64,000 bases of DNA from Pseudomonas putida (lineage in GTDB: Bacteria; Pseudomonadota; Gammaproteobacteria; Pseudomonadales; Pseudomonadaceae), in NCBI GenBank assembly GCA_029953615.1, contig CP124529.1, positions 4,924,494 to 4,988,493 of the forward strand, given 5' to 3'. The position numbers and the translations under genes were made by a program. Positions within the stretch are counted from its first letter, which is position 1, and each line of letters begins with the position of its first letter. Positions 10,086 through 19,200 of this stretch are shown here, piece after piece. The notes under the pieces are model-generated. The model did no database searches. It was not told the DNA's origin and saw nothing but the letters and a program-made list of their open reading frames with translations.

Positions 10086-11041
10086 TGAAAGCACTCGACT
10101 TGCAACCGCATGAGCTTCTTCGCGGGCACGCCCGCTCCCACAGGAAAAGTGACGCACTGGAAATTTGCATCATCCCTGTGGGAGCGGGCATGCCCGCGAA
10201 GAGGCCAGCACAGGCAACCGAAATACCCCTGGCCGACCACCTGGCCGACCTGGCCGTGGAAGCCCTGATCGACGAAGCCGACCTGTCCCCCAAACCCGGC
10301 CTGGTCGACCGCCGCGGCAACGGCGCCCACCGCGACATGACCCTGGCCCTGATGCACGCCTCGGCCCTGGCCCTGTGGCCATGCCTGCGCAACATGGCCG
10401 CAGCCGCCCAGGCCATCGGCACCATTGGCCAGCCCTTGCGCGCCACCCTGGGCCAGCTCGGCCGCGAAGGCGAAGCCGCAATGCTGGCCGCCACCCACGG
10501 GGTAAACACCCACCGCGGCGCAATCTGGGCCCTGGGCCTGCTGGTAGCGTCCAGGGCTCTTGGCCCCGATACCGACGCCACCACCCTGGCCGCCCGCGCC
10601 GGGCGTATCGCCCTGTTCGACGACCCTGCCATGACCCCGCAAGACAGCCACGGCCAGCAGGTAAGCCGCCGCTACGGCACCAGCGGCGCCCGCGAACAGG
10701 CACAACAAGGCTTCCCCGCCGTCGTCGGCCACGGCCTGCCACAACTGCAGCGCAGCCGCGCCGCTGGTGCCAGCGAGGCCCACGCGCGGCTCGACGCCTT
10801 GCTGGCGATCATGGCCGTGCTCAGCGATACCTGCGTGCTCTGGCGCAGCGGCCCGGCCGGGCTGGCTGCTGTCCAGCGCGGTGCACAGGCCGTACTCGCC
10901 GAAGGCGGTAGTGCCACGCTGGCAGGGCGCCGCCAACTACGTCACCTCGACCAGCAGCTGCTGCACCTGAATGCCTCACCAGGCGGCGCCGCCGATCTGC
11001 TGGCCGCCTGCCTGTTCATCGACAAAGCCGGGAGCCTGTGA
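10085..11041 (+). CDS. mdcB: Triphosphoribosyl-dephospho-CoA synthase, with in-frame REP insertion
   Basis: MdcB makes 2'-(5''-triphosphoribosyl)-3'-dephospho-CoA, the precursor of the MdcC prosthetic group. The core is typical: [33 protein letters not shown], then [13 protein letters not shown]. The N-terminus [10 protein letters not shown] is separated from [13 protein letters not shown] by about 33 residues that are the in-frame translation of an inverted REP pair (10116-10215; residues such as [11 protein letters not shown] and [13 protein letters not shown]). This makes the protein 318 residues, longer than the usual 290 or so. Whether the extra arm is tolerated or a start after the REP is used cannot be decided here. 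Confidence 0.9.
   Translation: MKALDLQPHELLRGHARSHRKSDALEICIIPVGAGMPAKRPAQATEIPLADHLADLAVEALIDEADLSPKPGLVDRRGNGAHRDMTLALMHASALALWPCLRNMAAAAQAIGTIGQPLRATLGQLGREGEAAMLAATHGVNTHRGAIWALGLLVASRALGPDTDATTLAARAGRIALFDDPAMTPQDSHGQQVSRRYGTSGAREQAQQGFPAVVGHGLPQLQRSRAAGASEAHARLDALLAIMAVLSDTCVLWRSGPAGLAAVQRGAQAVLAEGGSATLAGRRQLRHLDQQLLHLNASPGGAADLLAACLFIDKAGSL
10116..10215. repeat. Inverted REP pair inside mdcB
   Basis: The palindromes TCGCGGGCACGCCCGCTCCC (from about 10119) and CCTGTGGGAGCGGGCATGCC (10174-) lie in-frame within the 5' part of mdcB without introducing a stop. Confidence 0.9.
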
Positions 11042-11042
11042 C

Positions 11043-11342
11043 ATGGAAACCCTGACCTTCAATTTCCCCGCCGCCGAACCTGGGCGTGGCCGCACGCTGG
11101 TGGGCTGTGTCAGCTCCGGCGACCTCGAAGTGCTGATCGAGCCCGGCACTGCCGGCAACCTGCAGATTCAGGTAGTGACTTCGGTAAACGGCAGTGGCGC
11201 CCGCTGGGCACAATTGTTCCAGCGCCTGTTCCAAGGCCGCGCCTGGCCGGCCGTGAACATCGACATTCATGACTTCGGCGCCACCCCAGGCGTGGTGCGC
11301 CTGCGCCTGGAGCAAGGCTTCGAGGAGATTGCCCATGACTGA
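11043..11342 (+). CDS. mdcC: Malonate decarboxylase acyl-carrier protein (delta subunit)
   Basis: This 99-residue acyl-carrier subunit carries the 2'-(5''-phosphoribosyl)-3'-dephospho-CoA group on which malonyl and acetyl ride. Ser25 in CVSSGDLEV matches the modified serine position known for MdcC. The C-terminal IDIHDFGATPGVVRLRLEQG is typical. It lies one base after mdcB and overlaps mdcD by eight bases. Confidence 0.95.
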   Translation: METLTFNFPAAEPGRGRTLVGCVSSGDLEVLIEPGTAGNLQIQVVTSVNGSGARWAQLFQRLFQGRAWPAVNIDIHDFGATPGVVRLRLEQGFEEIAHD

Positions 11343-12183
11343 CACCGCACGATTGCTGCGCAGCCGCAGCTTTGTCGAACTGGGCGCCCGTCAGCGCGCC
11401 CGCGCTGTGCTCGACCCGGGTAGTTTCCGCGAACTGCTGGGCCCGTTCGACCGGCTGATATCGCCGTGGCTGCCGCGCCAGGGCATCGTGCCGCAGGCCG
11501 ACGATGGCGTGGTCATCGCCAAGGGACGGCTGAACGGGCGCAACGCTGTGGTAGCGGCCATCGAAGGCGGCTTCCAGGGCGGCAGCATGGGCGAGGTGGG
11601 CGGTGCCAAGATTGCTGGCGCCCTGGAACTGGCCATCGACGACAACCGCAACGGCATACCCACCTGCGCGGTGTTGCTGCTGGAAACGGGCGGTGTGCGC
11701 CTGCAGGAGGCCAACCTCGGCCTGGCGGCAATTGCCGAAATCCAGGCAGCGATTGTCGAACTGCGTACCTGGCAGCCGGTAATCGGCCTGATTGCAGGCT
11801 CGGTGGGTTGCTTCGGCGGCATGTCGATCGCTGCCGGGCTATGCAGCCACTTGCTGGTCACCCGTGAAGCCCGCCTGGGCCTCAACGGCCCGCAAGTGAT
11901 CGAGCAGGAGGCCGGCATCGGCGAATACGACGCCAAGGACCGCCCCTTCATCTGGAGCCTGAGCGGTGGCGAGCAGCGCCATGCCAGCGGGCTGGTCGAT
12001 GGCTATGTCGCTGACGACATTGAAGCCTTGCGCGACCGCTTGCTGCAACTGCTCGACGCACCCTCCACAGACCGCGCCAGCCAGCACGCCTGGTTCCTCG
12101 AGCGTCTGGCCCGGCTGGGCAGTGACTGCCCGCAACTGGACGCCGCTGCGGTGCGTGACCTTTATCAAGGAGAAGCCAAATGA
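11335..12183 (+). CDS. mdcD: Malonate decarboxylase beta subunit
   Basis: This 282-residue carboxyltransferase-like subunit, together with MdcE, decarboxylates malonyl-S-ACP. Crotonase/carboxyltransferase features include AIEGGFQGGSMGEVGGAKIAGALELA, LLLETGGVRLQEANLG and GSVGCFGGMSIAAGL (oxyanion-type glycine pairs). The ATG at 11335 lies within the mdcC end, which suggests translational coupling, and the stop overlaps the mdcE start. Confidence 0.95.
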   Translation: MTDTARLLRSRSFVELGARQRARAVLDPGSFRELLGPFDRLISPWLPRQGIVPQADDGVVIAKGRLNGRNAVVAAIEGGFQGGSMGEVGGAKIAGALELAIDDNRNGIPTCAVLLLETGGVRLQEANLGLAAIAEIQAAIVELRTWQPVIGLIAGSVGCFGGMSIAAGLCSHLLVTREARLGLNGPQVIEQEAGIGEYDAKDRPFIWSLSGGEQRHASGLVDGYVADDIEALRDRLLQLLDAPSTDRASQHAWFLERLARLGSDCPQLDAAAVRDLYQGEAK

Positions 12184-12971
12184 ACCGTGCCTTGAACTGG
12201 CTGCCGGGCCTGGCCGGCGGGCAAGCCTTGCCGGGCTACCCCGCGTCGTTGCGGGTTATGGACGGCGAACTGGACAACCGCCTGGCGCGCTTCATCGCCG
12301 TGGTGCCGGATGCCGACAATCCGTTCCCCCGCGCCCGCTCGGGCGAGGTCGGCCTGCTGGAGGGCTGGGGCCTGGCCAAGGCCGTGAGCGAGGCGGTGAA
12401 GGCTGACCGCAACGGCCAGAAGCGCGCCATCGTTGCGCTGATCGATGTACCCAGCCAGGCCTATGGCCGCCGCGAGGAGGCTTTGGGCATTCACCAGGCG
12501 CTGGCCGCTGCCGTGCAAGCCTATGCCCAGGCGCGGCTGGCCGGGCACCCGGTGATCGGGCTGTTGGTCGGCAAGGCCATGTCGGGTGCCTTTCTGGCCC
12601 ACGGCTACCAGGCCCAGCGCCTGATCGCTCTGGACGATGCCGGGGTAATGGTGCACGCCATGGGCAAAGCGGCAGCGGCGCGGATCACCCTGCGCAGCGT
12701 CGAGCAGCTGGAAGCCCTGGCCGCCGAGGTACCACCCATGGCCTATGACCTGGCCAGCTACGCCTCGCTGGGCCTGCTGTGGCGCCGCTTGACGGTGGAC
12801 AACGCCGAGGCGCCGAGCAGCGCCGACATCGCCCAGGTGCGCGCCTGCCTGGCCGACGCGGTGCGCGACATTGGCAGCTCTACCGATCTGTCGTCGCGGC
12901 TGGCAGGGGAAAACCGCAGCGCCTCGCGCCAGGTACGCGAGCAACTGCGCCGCCAGTGGCAGGGCGCTTGA
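12180..12971 (+). CDS. mdcE: Malonate decarboxylase gamma subunit
   Basis: This 263-residue partner of MdcD has the second carboxyltransferase-like fold. Family segments are LPGYPASLRVMDGELDN near the N-terminus, AIVALIDVPSQAYGRREEALG, and GHPVIGLLVGKAMSGAFLAHGYQA with its glycine/serine oxyanion region. It overlaps mdcD by four bases (ATGA) and precedes mdcG by one base. Confidence 0.95.
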   Translation: MNRALNWLPGLAGGQALPGYPASLRVMDGELDNRLARFIAVVPDADNPFPRARSGEVGLLEGWGLAKAVSEAVKADRNGQKRAIVALIDVPSQAYGRREEALGIHQALAAAVQAYAQARLAGHPVIGLLVGKAMSGAFLAHGYQAQRLIALDDAGVMVHAMGKAAAARITLRSVEQLEALAAEVPPMAYDLASYASLGLLWRRLTVDNAEAPSSADIAQVRACLADAVRDIGSSTDLSSRLAGENRSASRQVREQLRRQWQGA

Positions 12972-12972
12972 G

Positions 12973-13587
12973 ATGAACGCGCCAAGGCCGCACGATTTGC
13001 TCTGGGGGATGCCTGCCTCGGGCTTGCCCGCTGATGCGCCGCAATGGGCGCGGGAAGTGCTGGCAAGCGGCCGGCCGGTGGTGGTGCGCCGTGCCACCTG
13101 TGAGGAAGGTTGGGTGGCGGTCGGGCTGCGTGGTCAGGGCCGGGCGCAGCGCCTGGGGGCGTTGATGCGGCTGGCAGATATCCAGCGTCAGCTAGGCCCC
13201 GAAGCGCTGCGCTGGCAAACGCAAAGCCCTTGGCCTGCGCTGCGGGCTTTGGCCTCGGTTGCCCCGGTGTTGAATGCCAGCGGCCTGGCTTGGGGGCCAA
13301 CAGGCGGGGTTGGGTACCAGATTGCTACCGGTATCGACGTGATACATGCCGACAGCGACCTCGACCTGCTGCTGCATACACCACAACCGCTGGCCCGTGC
13401 GCAGGCACGAGAACTGCTGGATATCCTCGACTGCGCGCCGTGCCGTATCGACGTTCAGCTGGAAACCCCGGCGGGTGCTGTCGCCTTGCGTGAATGGGCT
13501 GGCTTCGCCCGTCGCTTGCTACTCAAGTCGCTACATGGCCCGCTTTTGGTCAGCGACCCATGGTCAGCGCTGGAGCGTGCCGCATGA
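12973..13587 (+). CDS. mdcG: Phosphoribosyl-dephospho-CoA transferase (holo-ACP synthase)
   Basis: This 204-residue nucleotidyltransferase attaches the phosphoribosyl-dephospho-CoA group to MdcC. The metal-binding aspartates of the nucleotidyltransferase fold are visible in DVIHADSDLDLLL (D-x-D pattern). Upstream, GPTGGVGYQIATG fits the MdcG family. It overlaps mdcH by four bases. Confidence 0.92.
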   Translation: MNAPRPHDLLWGMPASGLPADAPQWAREVLASGRPVVVRRATCEEGWVAVGLRGQGRAQRLGALMRLADIQRQLGPEALRWQTQSPWPALRALASVAPVLNASGLAWGPTGGVGYQIATGIDVIHADSDLDLLLHTPQPLARAQARELLDILDCAPCRIDVQLETPAGAVALREWAGFARRLLLKSLHGPLLVSDPWSALERAA

Positions 13588-14504
13588 GTAGCCTGTTTGC
13601 CTTTCCCGGCCAGGGCGCCCAGCAGGTAGGCATGCTGCAGTACCTGCCTGAAGGTGCCGGGCAAATTCTGGAGGAGGCCAGCGACAGTCTCGGCCAATCA
13701 GCACTCGCGCTGGACAGCCAGCAAGCCTTGCAATCTACCCGCGCCGTGCAGCTGTGCCTGCTGCTGAGCGGCGTGGCCTGGGCGCGCTGGCTAATGCAGC
13801 GCAGCCCCGCGCCGGACTATGTGGCGGGCTTGTCGATCGGGGCTTACCCGGCTGCTGTCGTGGCGGATGCCCTGGAGTTTGCCGATGCCGTGCGCCTGGT
13901 TGCCCTGCGTGGCGAACTGATGCAGCGCGCCTATCCGCAAGGGTACGGCATGACGGCACTCAGCGGGCTGGACCTGGCCAGTGTCGAACGCTTGTTGAAC
14001 GATACGGACGGCGAGGTGTATGTCGCCAACCTCAACAGCGAGAACCAGATCGTCATCGCCGGCAGCGATACCGCGATGGCCGCGCTCGCCGCCAGGGCAC
14101 GCCGCCTTGGCCAGGGCGTTGCCCGGCGCCTGGCGGTCAGCGTGCCGTCGCATTGCCCGCTGCTGGATGGCCCGGCGGCCGAACTGGCCAGTGCTTTCGC
14201 CACGGTCGAGTTGCGGCGACCGCGTATCACCTACCTCAGCGGCAGCAGCGCGCGGCCGATATTCGACCCACAGCGCCTGCGCGACGACCTGGCCGGCAAC
14301 ATGGCGCGGGTGGTCGACTGGCGTGCCACGTTGCGCAACGCCTATGAGCGTGGCGTGCGCCTGCACCTTGAACTGCCGCCCGGCAATGTGCTCAGCGGGC
14401 TGGCCCGGCCGGTGTTCGAACAGGGCAGGGTGGTTGCTGTTGAAGGCACCCGTTGGGACACCCTGGATGCGCTGCTGCGCCAGGAGGTGGCCGACGAACG
14501 ATGA
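13584..14504 (+). CDS. mdcH: Malonyl-CoA:ACP transacylase of malonate decarboxylase
   Basis: This 306-residue FabD-like malonyl transferase loads malonyl on MdcC. The N-terminal FAFPGQGAQQVGML and the nucleophile motif GLSIGAYPAAVVADAL (GxSxG-type serine) are intact. The acid/base region is VSVPSHCPLLDGPA, with a histidine after the serine as in FabD. Confidence 0.95.
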   Translation: MSSLFAFPGQGAQQVGMLQYLPEGAGQILEEASDSLGQSALALDSQQALQSTRAVQLCLLLSGVAWARWLMQRSPAPDYVAGLSIGAYPAAVVADALEFADAVRLVALRGELMQRAYPQGYGMTALSGLDLASVERLLNDTDGEVYVANLNSENQIVIAGSDTAMAALAARARRLGQGVARRLAVSVPSHCPLLDGPAAELASAFATVELRRPRITYLSGSSARPIFDPQRLRDDLAGNMARVVDWRATLRNAYERGVRLHLELPPGNVLSGLARPVFEQGRVVAVEGTRWDTLDALLRQEVADER

Positions 14505-14530
14505 TGGCAACACCGCGGCGGATGGTGATC

Positions 14531-14617
14531 CCTGTGGGAGCGGGCGTGCCCGCGAAGCAGGCACCTCGGTGAGTGGCACGGGCTTTGCCCGTGTTCGCGG
14601 GCCCGCCCGCTCCCACA
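14531..14617. repeat. Inverted REP pair between mdcH and madL
   Basis: CCTGTGGGAGCGGGCGTGCC (14531-) and GGGCCCGCCCGCTCCCACA (ending about 14617) lie in the 193-bp gap. Such structures can stabilise or partly terminate mRNA, so madLM may be expressed at a different level from mdcABCDEGH. Confidence 0.88.
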
Positions 14618-14697
14618 TTGACCGCGAAAGCTGCAAGAAAAGTGTGTTTACGAAGAACAACAACAAGCAACTTCGACACTACCCGAGGAAAACAATA

Positions 14698-15120
14698 ATG
14701 ATCATCTATGGTGTGGCACTGCTGGCCGTCTGCACGCTTGCCGGCGTCATCGTCGGCGACTTCCTGGGCGTGCTGCTGGGCGTCAAATCCAATGTGGGCG
14801 GGGTCGGCATCGCCATGATCCTGCTGATCTGCGCACGCCTGTACATGCACCGCAACGGCGGCATGAGCAAGGAGTGCGAATTTGGTGTGGGATTCTGGGG
14901 CGCCATGTATATCCCGGTGGTGGTGTCCATGGCCGCCCAGCAGAACGTGGTTACCGCCCTGCACGGCGGGCCGGTGGCGCTGTTGGCGGCGATAGGCGCG
15001 GTGCTGGTGTGCGGCGCAACCATCGCCCTGATCAGCCGCAGCCACCGCGGCGAGCCTCTGCCAGCGGTTGAGGCGGGCCGCGAAACCAATGTGCAGGCTG
15101 CCCCTGCAGGAGGACGCTGA
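14698..15120 (+). CDS. madL: Malonate transporter subunit MadL
   Basis: This 140-residue membrane protein is the small subunit of the MadLM malonate importer, thought to be a sodium- or proton-coupled symporter. Four hydrophobic segments are visible (IIYGVALLAVCTLAGVIVG, VGGVGIAMILLICARLYM, VGFWGAMYIPVVVSMA, PVALLAAIGAVLVCGATIALI). GAGGAAAAC stands upstream of the ATG. madM follows two bases later. Confidence 0.93.
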   Translation: MIIYGVALLAVCTLAGVIVGDFLGVLLGVKSNVGGVGIAMILLICARLYMHRNGGMSKECEFGVGFWGAMYIPVVVSMAAQQNVVTALHGGPVALLAAIGAVLVCGATIALISRSHRGEPLPAVEAGRETNVQAAPAGGR

Positions 15121-15122
15121 AC

Positions 15123-15887
15123 ATGTGGCCGATCATTGATAATGCCCTGGAACACAACGGCCTGATCACTGCCTTTGCGGCAGTCGGCGGGATCATGTGG
15201 CTGTCGGTGCTGTTGTCGAAGTACCTGACCTTTGGCCGCGTGCACGGCTCGGCCATCGCCATCGTCATCGGCCTGGTGCTGGCCTGGGTCGGCGGTACCA
15301 TCACCGGGGGCCAGAAAGGCCTGGCTGACATGGCGCTGTTTTCCGGCATCGGCCTGATGGGCGGGGCCATGCTGCGTGATTTCGCCATTGTTGCCACGGC
15401 ATTCGAGGTGCAGGCCACCGAAGCTCGCAAGGCCGGCATGATCGGCGCGGTGGCGTTGCTGCTGGGCACGGTGCTGCCGTTCATTGTCGGCGCGGCGGTG
15501 GCTTATACCTTCGGTTACCGCGACGCGGTGAGCATGACCACCATTGGCGCGGGCGCGGTCACCTATATCGTCGGGCCGGTTACCGGAGCGGCGTTGGGTG
15601 CCAGCTCGGACGTGATGGCCTTGTCGATTGCCACCGGGTTGATCAAGGCGATCCTGGTGATGGTATTCACTCCGGTGTCGGCGCGCCTGCTGGCGCTGGA
15701 CAACCCGCGTTCGGCGATGGTGTTTGGCGGGTTGGCGGGGACGGTGTCGGGGGTGACGGCCGGGCTGGCGGCGACTGACCGGCGCCTGGTGCCGTATGGG
15801 GCGCTGACGGCTACCTTCCATACCGGGTTGGGCTGCCTGATGGGGCCATCGATCCTGTATTTCTGCGTACGCGCCTTGGTCGGTTGA
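15123..15887 (+). CDS. madM: Malonate transporter subunit MadM
   Basis: This 254-residue multi-pass membrane protein is the large subunit of MadLM. The repeated glycine-rich helices (GGIMWLSVLLSKYLTFG, GIGLMGGAMLRDFAIVATAFEV, GAGAVTYIVGPVTGAALGASSD) are characteristic. It is the last gene of the malonate operon and is followed by an REP-bearing gap. Confidence 0.93.
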   Translation: MWPIIDNALEHNGLITAFAAVGGIMWLSVLLSKYLTFGRVHGSAIAIVIGLVLAWVGGTITGGQKGLADMALFSGIGLMGGAMLRDFAIVATAFEVQATEARKAGMIGAVALLLGTVLPFIVGAAVAYTFGYRDAVSMTTIGAGAVTYIVGPVTGAALGASSDVMALSIATGLIKAILVMVFTPVSARLLALDNPRSAMVFGGLAGTVSGVTAGLAATDRRLVPYGALTATFHTGLGCLMGPSILYFCVRALVG

Positions 15888-15918
15888 CTACAAACGCAAA
15901 CCCGGAAGCCTGCGCGGT

Positions 15919-16034
15919 CCCTGTGGGAGCGGGCGTGCCCGCGAACACCGGCGCAGCTGGTGCCATCCATAGCGGTGAACTGCTTCGCGGGCTTGTCCCG
16001 CGAAGCGCCGCGCGGGCGGCGCTCGATCTCACAG
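15919..16034. repeat. Inverted REP pair after madM
   Basis: CCTGTGGGAGCGGGCGTGCCCGCGAA (15919-) and a second, longer REP with GGCTTGTCCCGCGAAGCGCC (about 15982-16034) separate the malonate operon from the multicopper oxidase promoter region. Confidence 0.85.
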
Positions 16035-16070
16035 GCGCTGAAAATCTCGTGACAAGCACCTGCAACCCAC

Positions 16071-16107
16071 CCCCCGTTTCGGGGAAAACCGCTGGGGAAT
16101 CCTCCCC
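16071..16107. promoter_or_regulatory. Candidate activator sites (CCCC-N6-GGGG and GGGG-N6-CCCC)
   Basis: CCCC-CGTTTC-GGGGAA (16071-16086) and GGGG-AATCCT-CCCC (16094-16107) lie about 70-90 bp upstream of a sigma-54 promoter, where enhancer-binding activators usually bind. The first has the same CCCC-N6-GGGGAA form as two palindromes ahead of the next sigma-54 operon. Confidence 0.55.
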
Positions 16108-16159
16108 AACCTGTTTCGTTTGCCGCTGCAACCAACTGAAAACAAAAGCAATCCGCTCC

Positions 16160-16175
16160 TGGCATACACCTTGCT
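16160..16175 (+). promoter_or_regulatory. Sigma-54 promoter of the multicopper oxidase operon
   Basis: TGGCATACACCTTGCT matches the sigma-54 consensus, with the GG and GC dinucleotides exactly ten bases apart. It ends 39 bp before the ATG of the multicopper oxidase gene. Confidence 0.75.
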
Positions 16176-16214
16176 CCAGCTCCCCGCAGAGATCCTGTGT
16201 CCCGGAGGTGCGGC

Positions 16215-19200
16215 ATGTCTACACCACTCAAAGGCCCCATCCTGTCATCACTCGTTCTGGCCCTGCTCGGCTGGGCGTCGACCAGCGAGGCGGCCGTTCA
16301 GTGCCAGCGCACCCTGGTCGCCAACGTGGTGGCGCTGGACCAGCCACTGATGTTCAACCGCCTTGGCGCGCAAAACGCGAACGGCATGATGTTCGCCCTG
16401 CGCGAGGACGTGGTGGACGACAAAAACGTCCCTCTCAGCATGGGCGGGGCGGCAGTACCGGGCAAGGTCACCCTGCGCCCGGACAAGCGCCCACGGCCCA
16501 TCGTGCTGCGCGTGGCCGCCGGTGACTGCCTTACGGTCAACCTGACCAACCTGCTCGACTACAAGGCCAACCCCAACAAGCACGGCATCGAAGCTGAAGA
16601 ACCCGAGGGCGCAGAAGAGGGGCCGGAGCTCGAAAATGAAGCCGCTGAAGGCTTCGTCGCCGACGAACAGGTGGCCGAGCGCATGGTCGGCTTCCAGGTC
16701 AACGGCATGCAGGCGGTCAACAGCATCGCCGACATTTCTGCCTATACCGGGCGTAACGGCAACTTCTTCGTCAGCCCCGGCAGCACCCGCAGCTATACCT
16801 TGTACGCTGAACGCGAAGGCGCTTTTGCCGCTACCAGCAAAGCCGCCACCTTCGGCGGCGAGGGCACTGCGGGCAACGTTGCCAACGGCCTGTTCGGCCA
16901 GGTCGTGGTGGTGCCCAAGCTTGGCCGCACCTACCGCAATACCCTCACCGAAGAAGAAATGCGCCTGGCCACCACCGGCCGTACCGCCACCGGCCAGCCG
17001 GTGATCGACTACGAAGCCCGCTACCCGCAAATGCAGCCCTGGATCGCCGAAGGCAAGGCCGGCAAGCCGATCATTGCCATGGTCGACGGCAACCAGATCA
17101 TCAACAGCGAAACCGATGCCATCGTCATGGGCCCCAACCCCGATGGCAGCTTCCCCAAATCCACCTACCCGCTGGAAAGCCTGGGCAAGCGCAACCCGGC
17201 ACTGCCCAACCGCCTGGAGGCGTTCCGTGACTTCGCCTCGCAGTTCGCCGACGAGGTCGCCGGCACCCAGGCATTCCCTGGCTACTGGGCCGACCCGGTG
17301 ATGGGCCATGTACTGGAACCCACCCGCGACTCGTTCATGATCAACTACGGTTCCGGTGGCATGGGCGCGGAAGTGGTGGCCAACCGCCTGGGCGTGGGCC
17401 CGATGCATGACTGCCTTTCCTGCGCCTATGAAGAGTTCTTCCTCAGTGCGCACACTGTCGGTGACGTCGGTACCCTGGTGGATGTGCCGGCCAACGTCGG
17501 CCTGGAGCACATCCGCCCGGGTGAAGTGCCACCGGCCAGCGCCGTCGGGGTCAAGGCCAGCATGGCCCTGTTCCCGGCGGAACCGGCCAACGTGCACCAC
17601 AGCTACATCGGTGACTTCACCAAGTTCCGCAACACCCACAACGGCCATGAGCAGCACATCTTCCACTTGCATGGCCACCAGTGGCTGTTCAACCCCAATG
17701 ACGACAACTCCGACTACATCGATGCCCAGGGCATTGGCGCTGGGGTCGGCTACACCTACGAAATCGCCAACGGCGGTTCGGGCAACCGCAACCGGGTGGC
17801 GGGTGATGCGATTTATCACTGCCACTTCTACCCGCACTTTGCCCAGGGCATGTGGGCCATGTGGCGGGTACACGATGTGTTCGAGGAAGGCACCCGCCTG
17901 GAGGTGAGCGGGCAGGGCGAGAATGGCTTCCACAGCACCCCGTTCGCCCTGCGCAGCGGCAAGCCGGCGGTTGGCGCCCGGGCCCTGCCCGATGGCGAGA
18001 TCGTTGCCGGCACGCCGATCCCGGCTATCGTGCCGCTGCCTGGCAAGGCCATGGCGCCGATGCCAGGCAAGGTGGTGGTGGTACCGAAGCTGTCCGAAGC
18101 GCTGGTTGCCGCCAACGATGACGGCGAGCCCGAAGAAGACGAGGATGACGAGCCAGCCAACCAGGCGCCGGTGCGCAAGGCCATCGGCTCGCTGGTGCTG
18201 GTCGACCGCAGCGACGCCAACCGCAACGCCGACGGCACCTTGAAGAACCCTGGCTATCCGTTCTGGATTGGCGGCATGGAAAGCAGCGTGGGTAACCGCC
18301 CACCCACCCCGCCACTGGACATGCTCGACCCGGCCATGGCACGCCAGCTCAAGGAAAGCGGCAAGGCACTTTGGGCCAACCTCGACCCGAACCAGGTCGA
18401 TGGCTGGGACGGCGGCCTGGGGCGCCACGCGCTGGACGGCGTATCTGCTGGCGGGGAAGCGGAAACCACCACCACCAAGCTCGATTTCACCAAGGTGGTA
18501 CACAAGGCCAAGCCGATCTACCTGCCGGAAGAGGGTACCGATGTCGAGCAGGCGGCCATGCAGTTTCATGCGCTGGCCGAACACTCAAGCTTTGCCCTGA
18601 TCCCGGGCAGCGCGCCGGTGGCCAAGGCGTTCCGCACCAACGGCGCCTTGCCGACTGCCGGCGCGCCGTTCTACGAACCGTGCATGGATGACCGGGGCAA
18701 GCGCCTGACCCAGTCTTCCGGGGCTGGTGAGTACTTCAGCGGCGACAACCTGTCGGGCCTGAACTTCCGTGGCGCCTCGGCCTTCACCGCCGACCGCCCC
18801 CGCATCTACAAGGGCGCCAACATCCAGTTCGACGCGGTGTACAACAAGGTCGGCTACCACTTCCCGCAAGCCCGCATCATCGCCCTGTGGGAAGACGCCT
18901 GGCCGGTGATCACCAAGCAGCGCCCGCCAGAGCCGCTGGTGATGCGCATGAACACCTTTGACTGCACCATGTACCAGCACACCAACCTGATCCCGAACAT
19001 CTACGAGATGGACGACTACCAGGTGCGCACCCCGACCGATGTGATCGGCCAGCATATCCACCTGCCCAAGTGGGACCTGACCGCTGCCGACGGCTCGGCC
19101 AACGGCTGGAACTACGAAGACGGCATTCTCTCGCCCGGCAGCGTGGTCGAGCGGGTGCAAGCCATTCGTGCCTACAACGGCTGCACCCAGGGTGATAGCC

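Noticed and set aside
8328..10157. Long minus-strand open frame opposite mdcA
   Set aside because: It mirrors a strongly conserved gene in GC-rich DNA, shows no family motifs, and its low-complexity His/Gln/Val-rich translation is typical of antisense frames.
16248..18584. 778-codon minus-strand open frame opposite the multicopper oxidase gene
   Set aside because: It is the antisense of a clear conserved protein and shows no recognisable domain or ribosome site.
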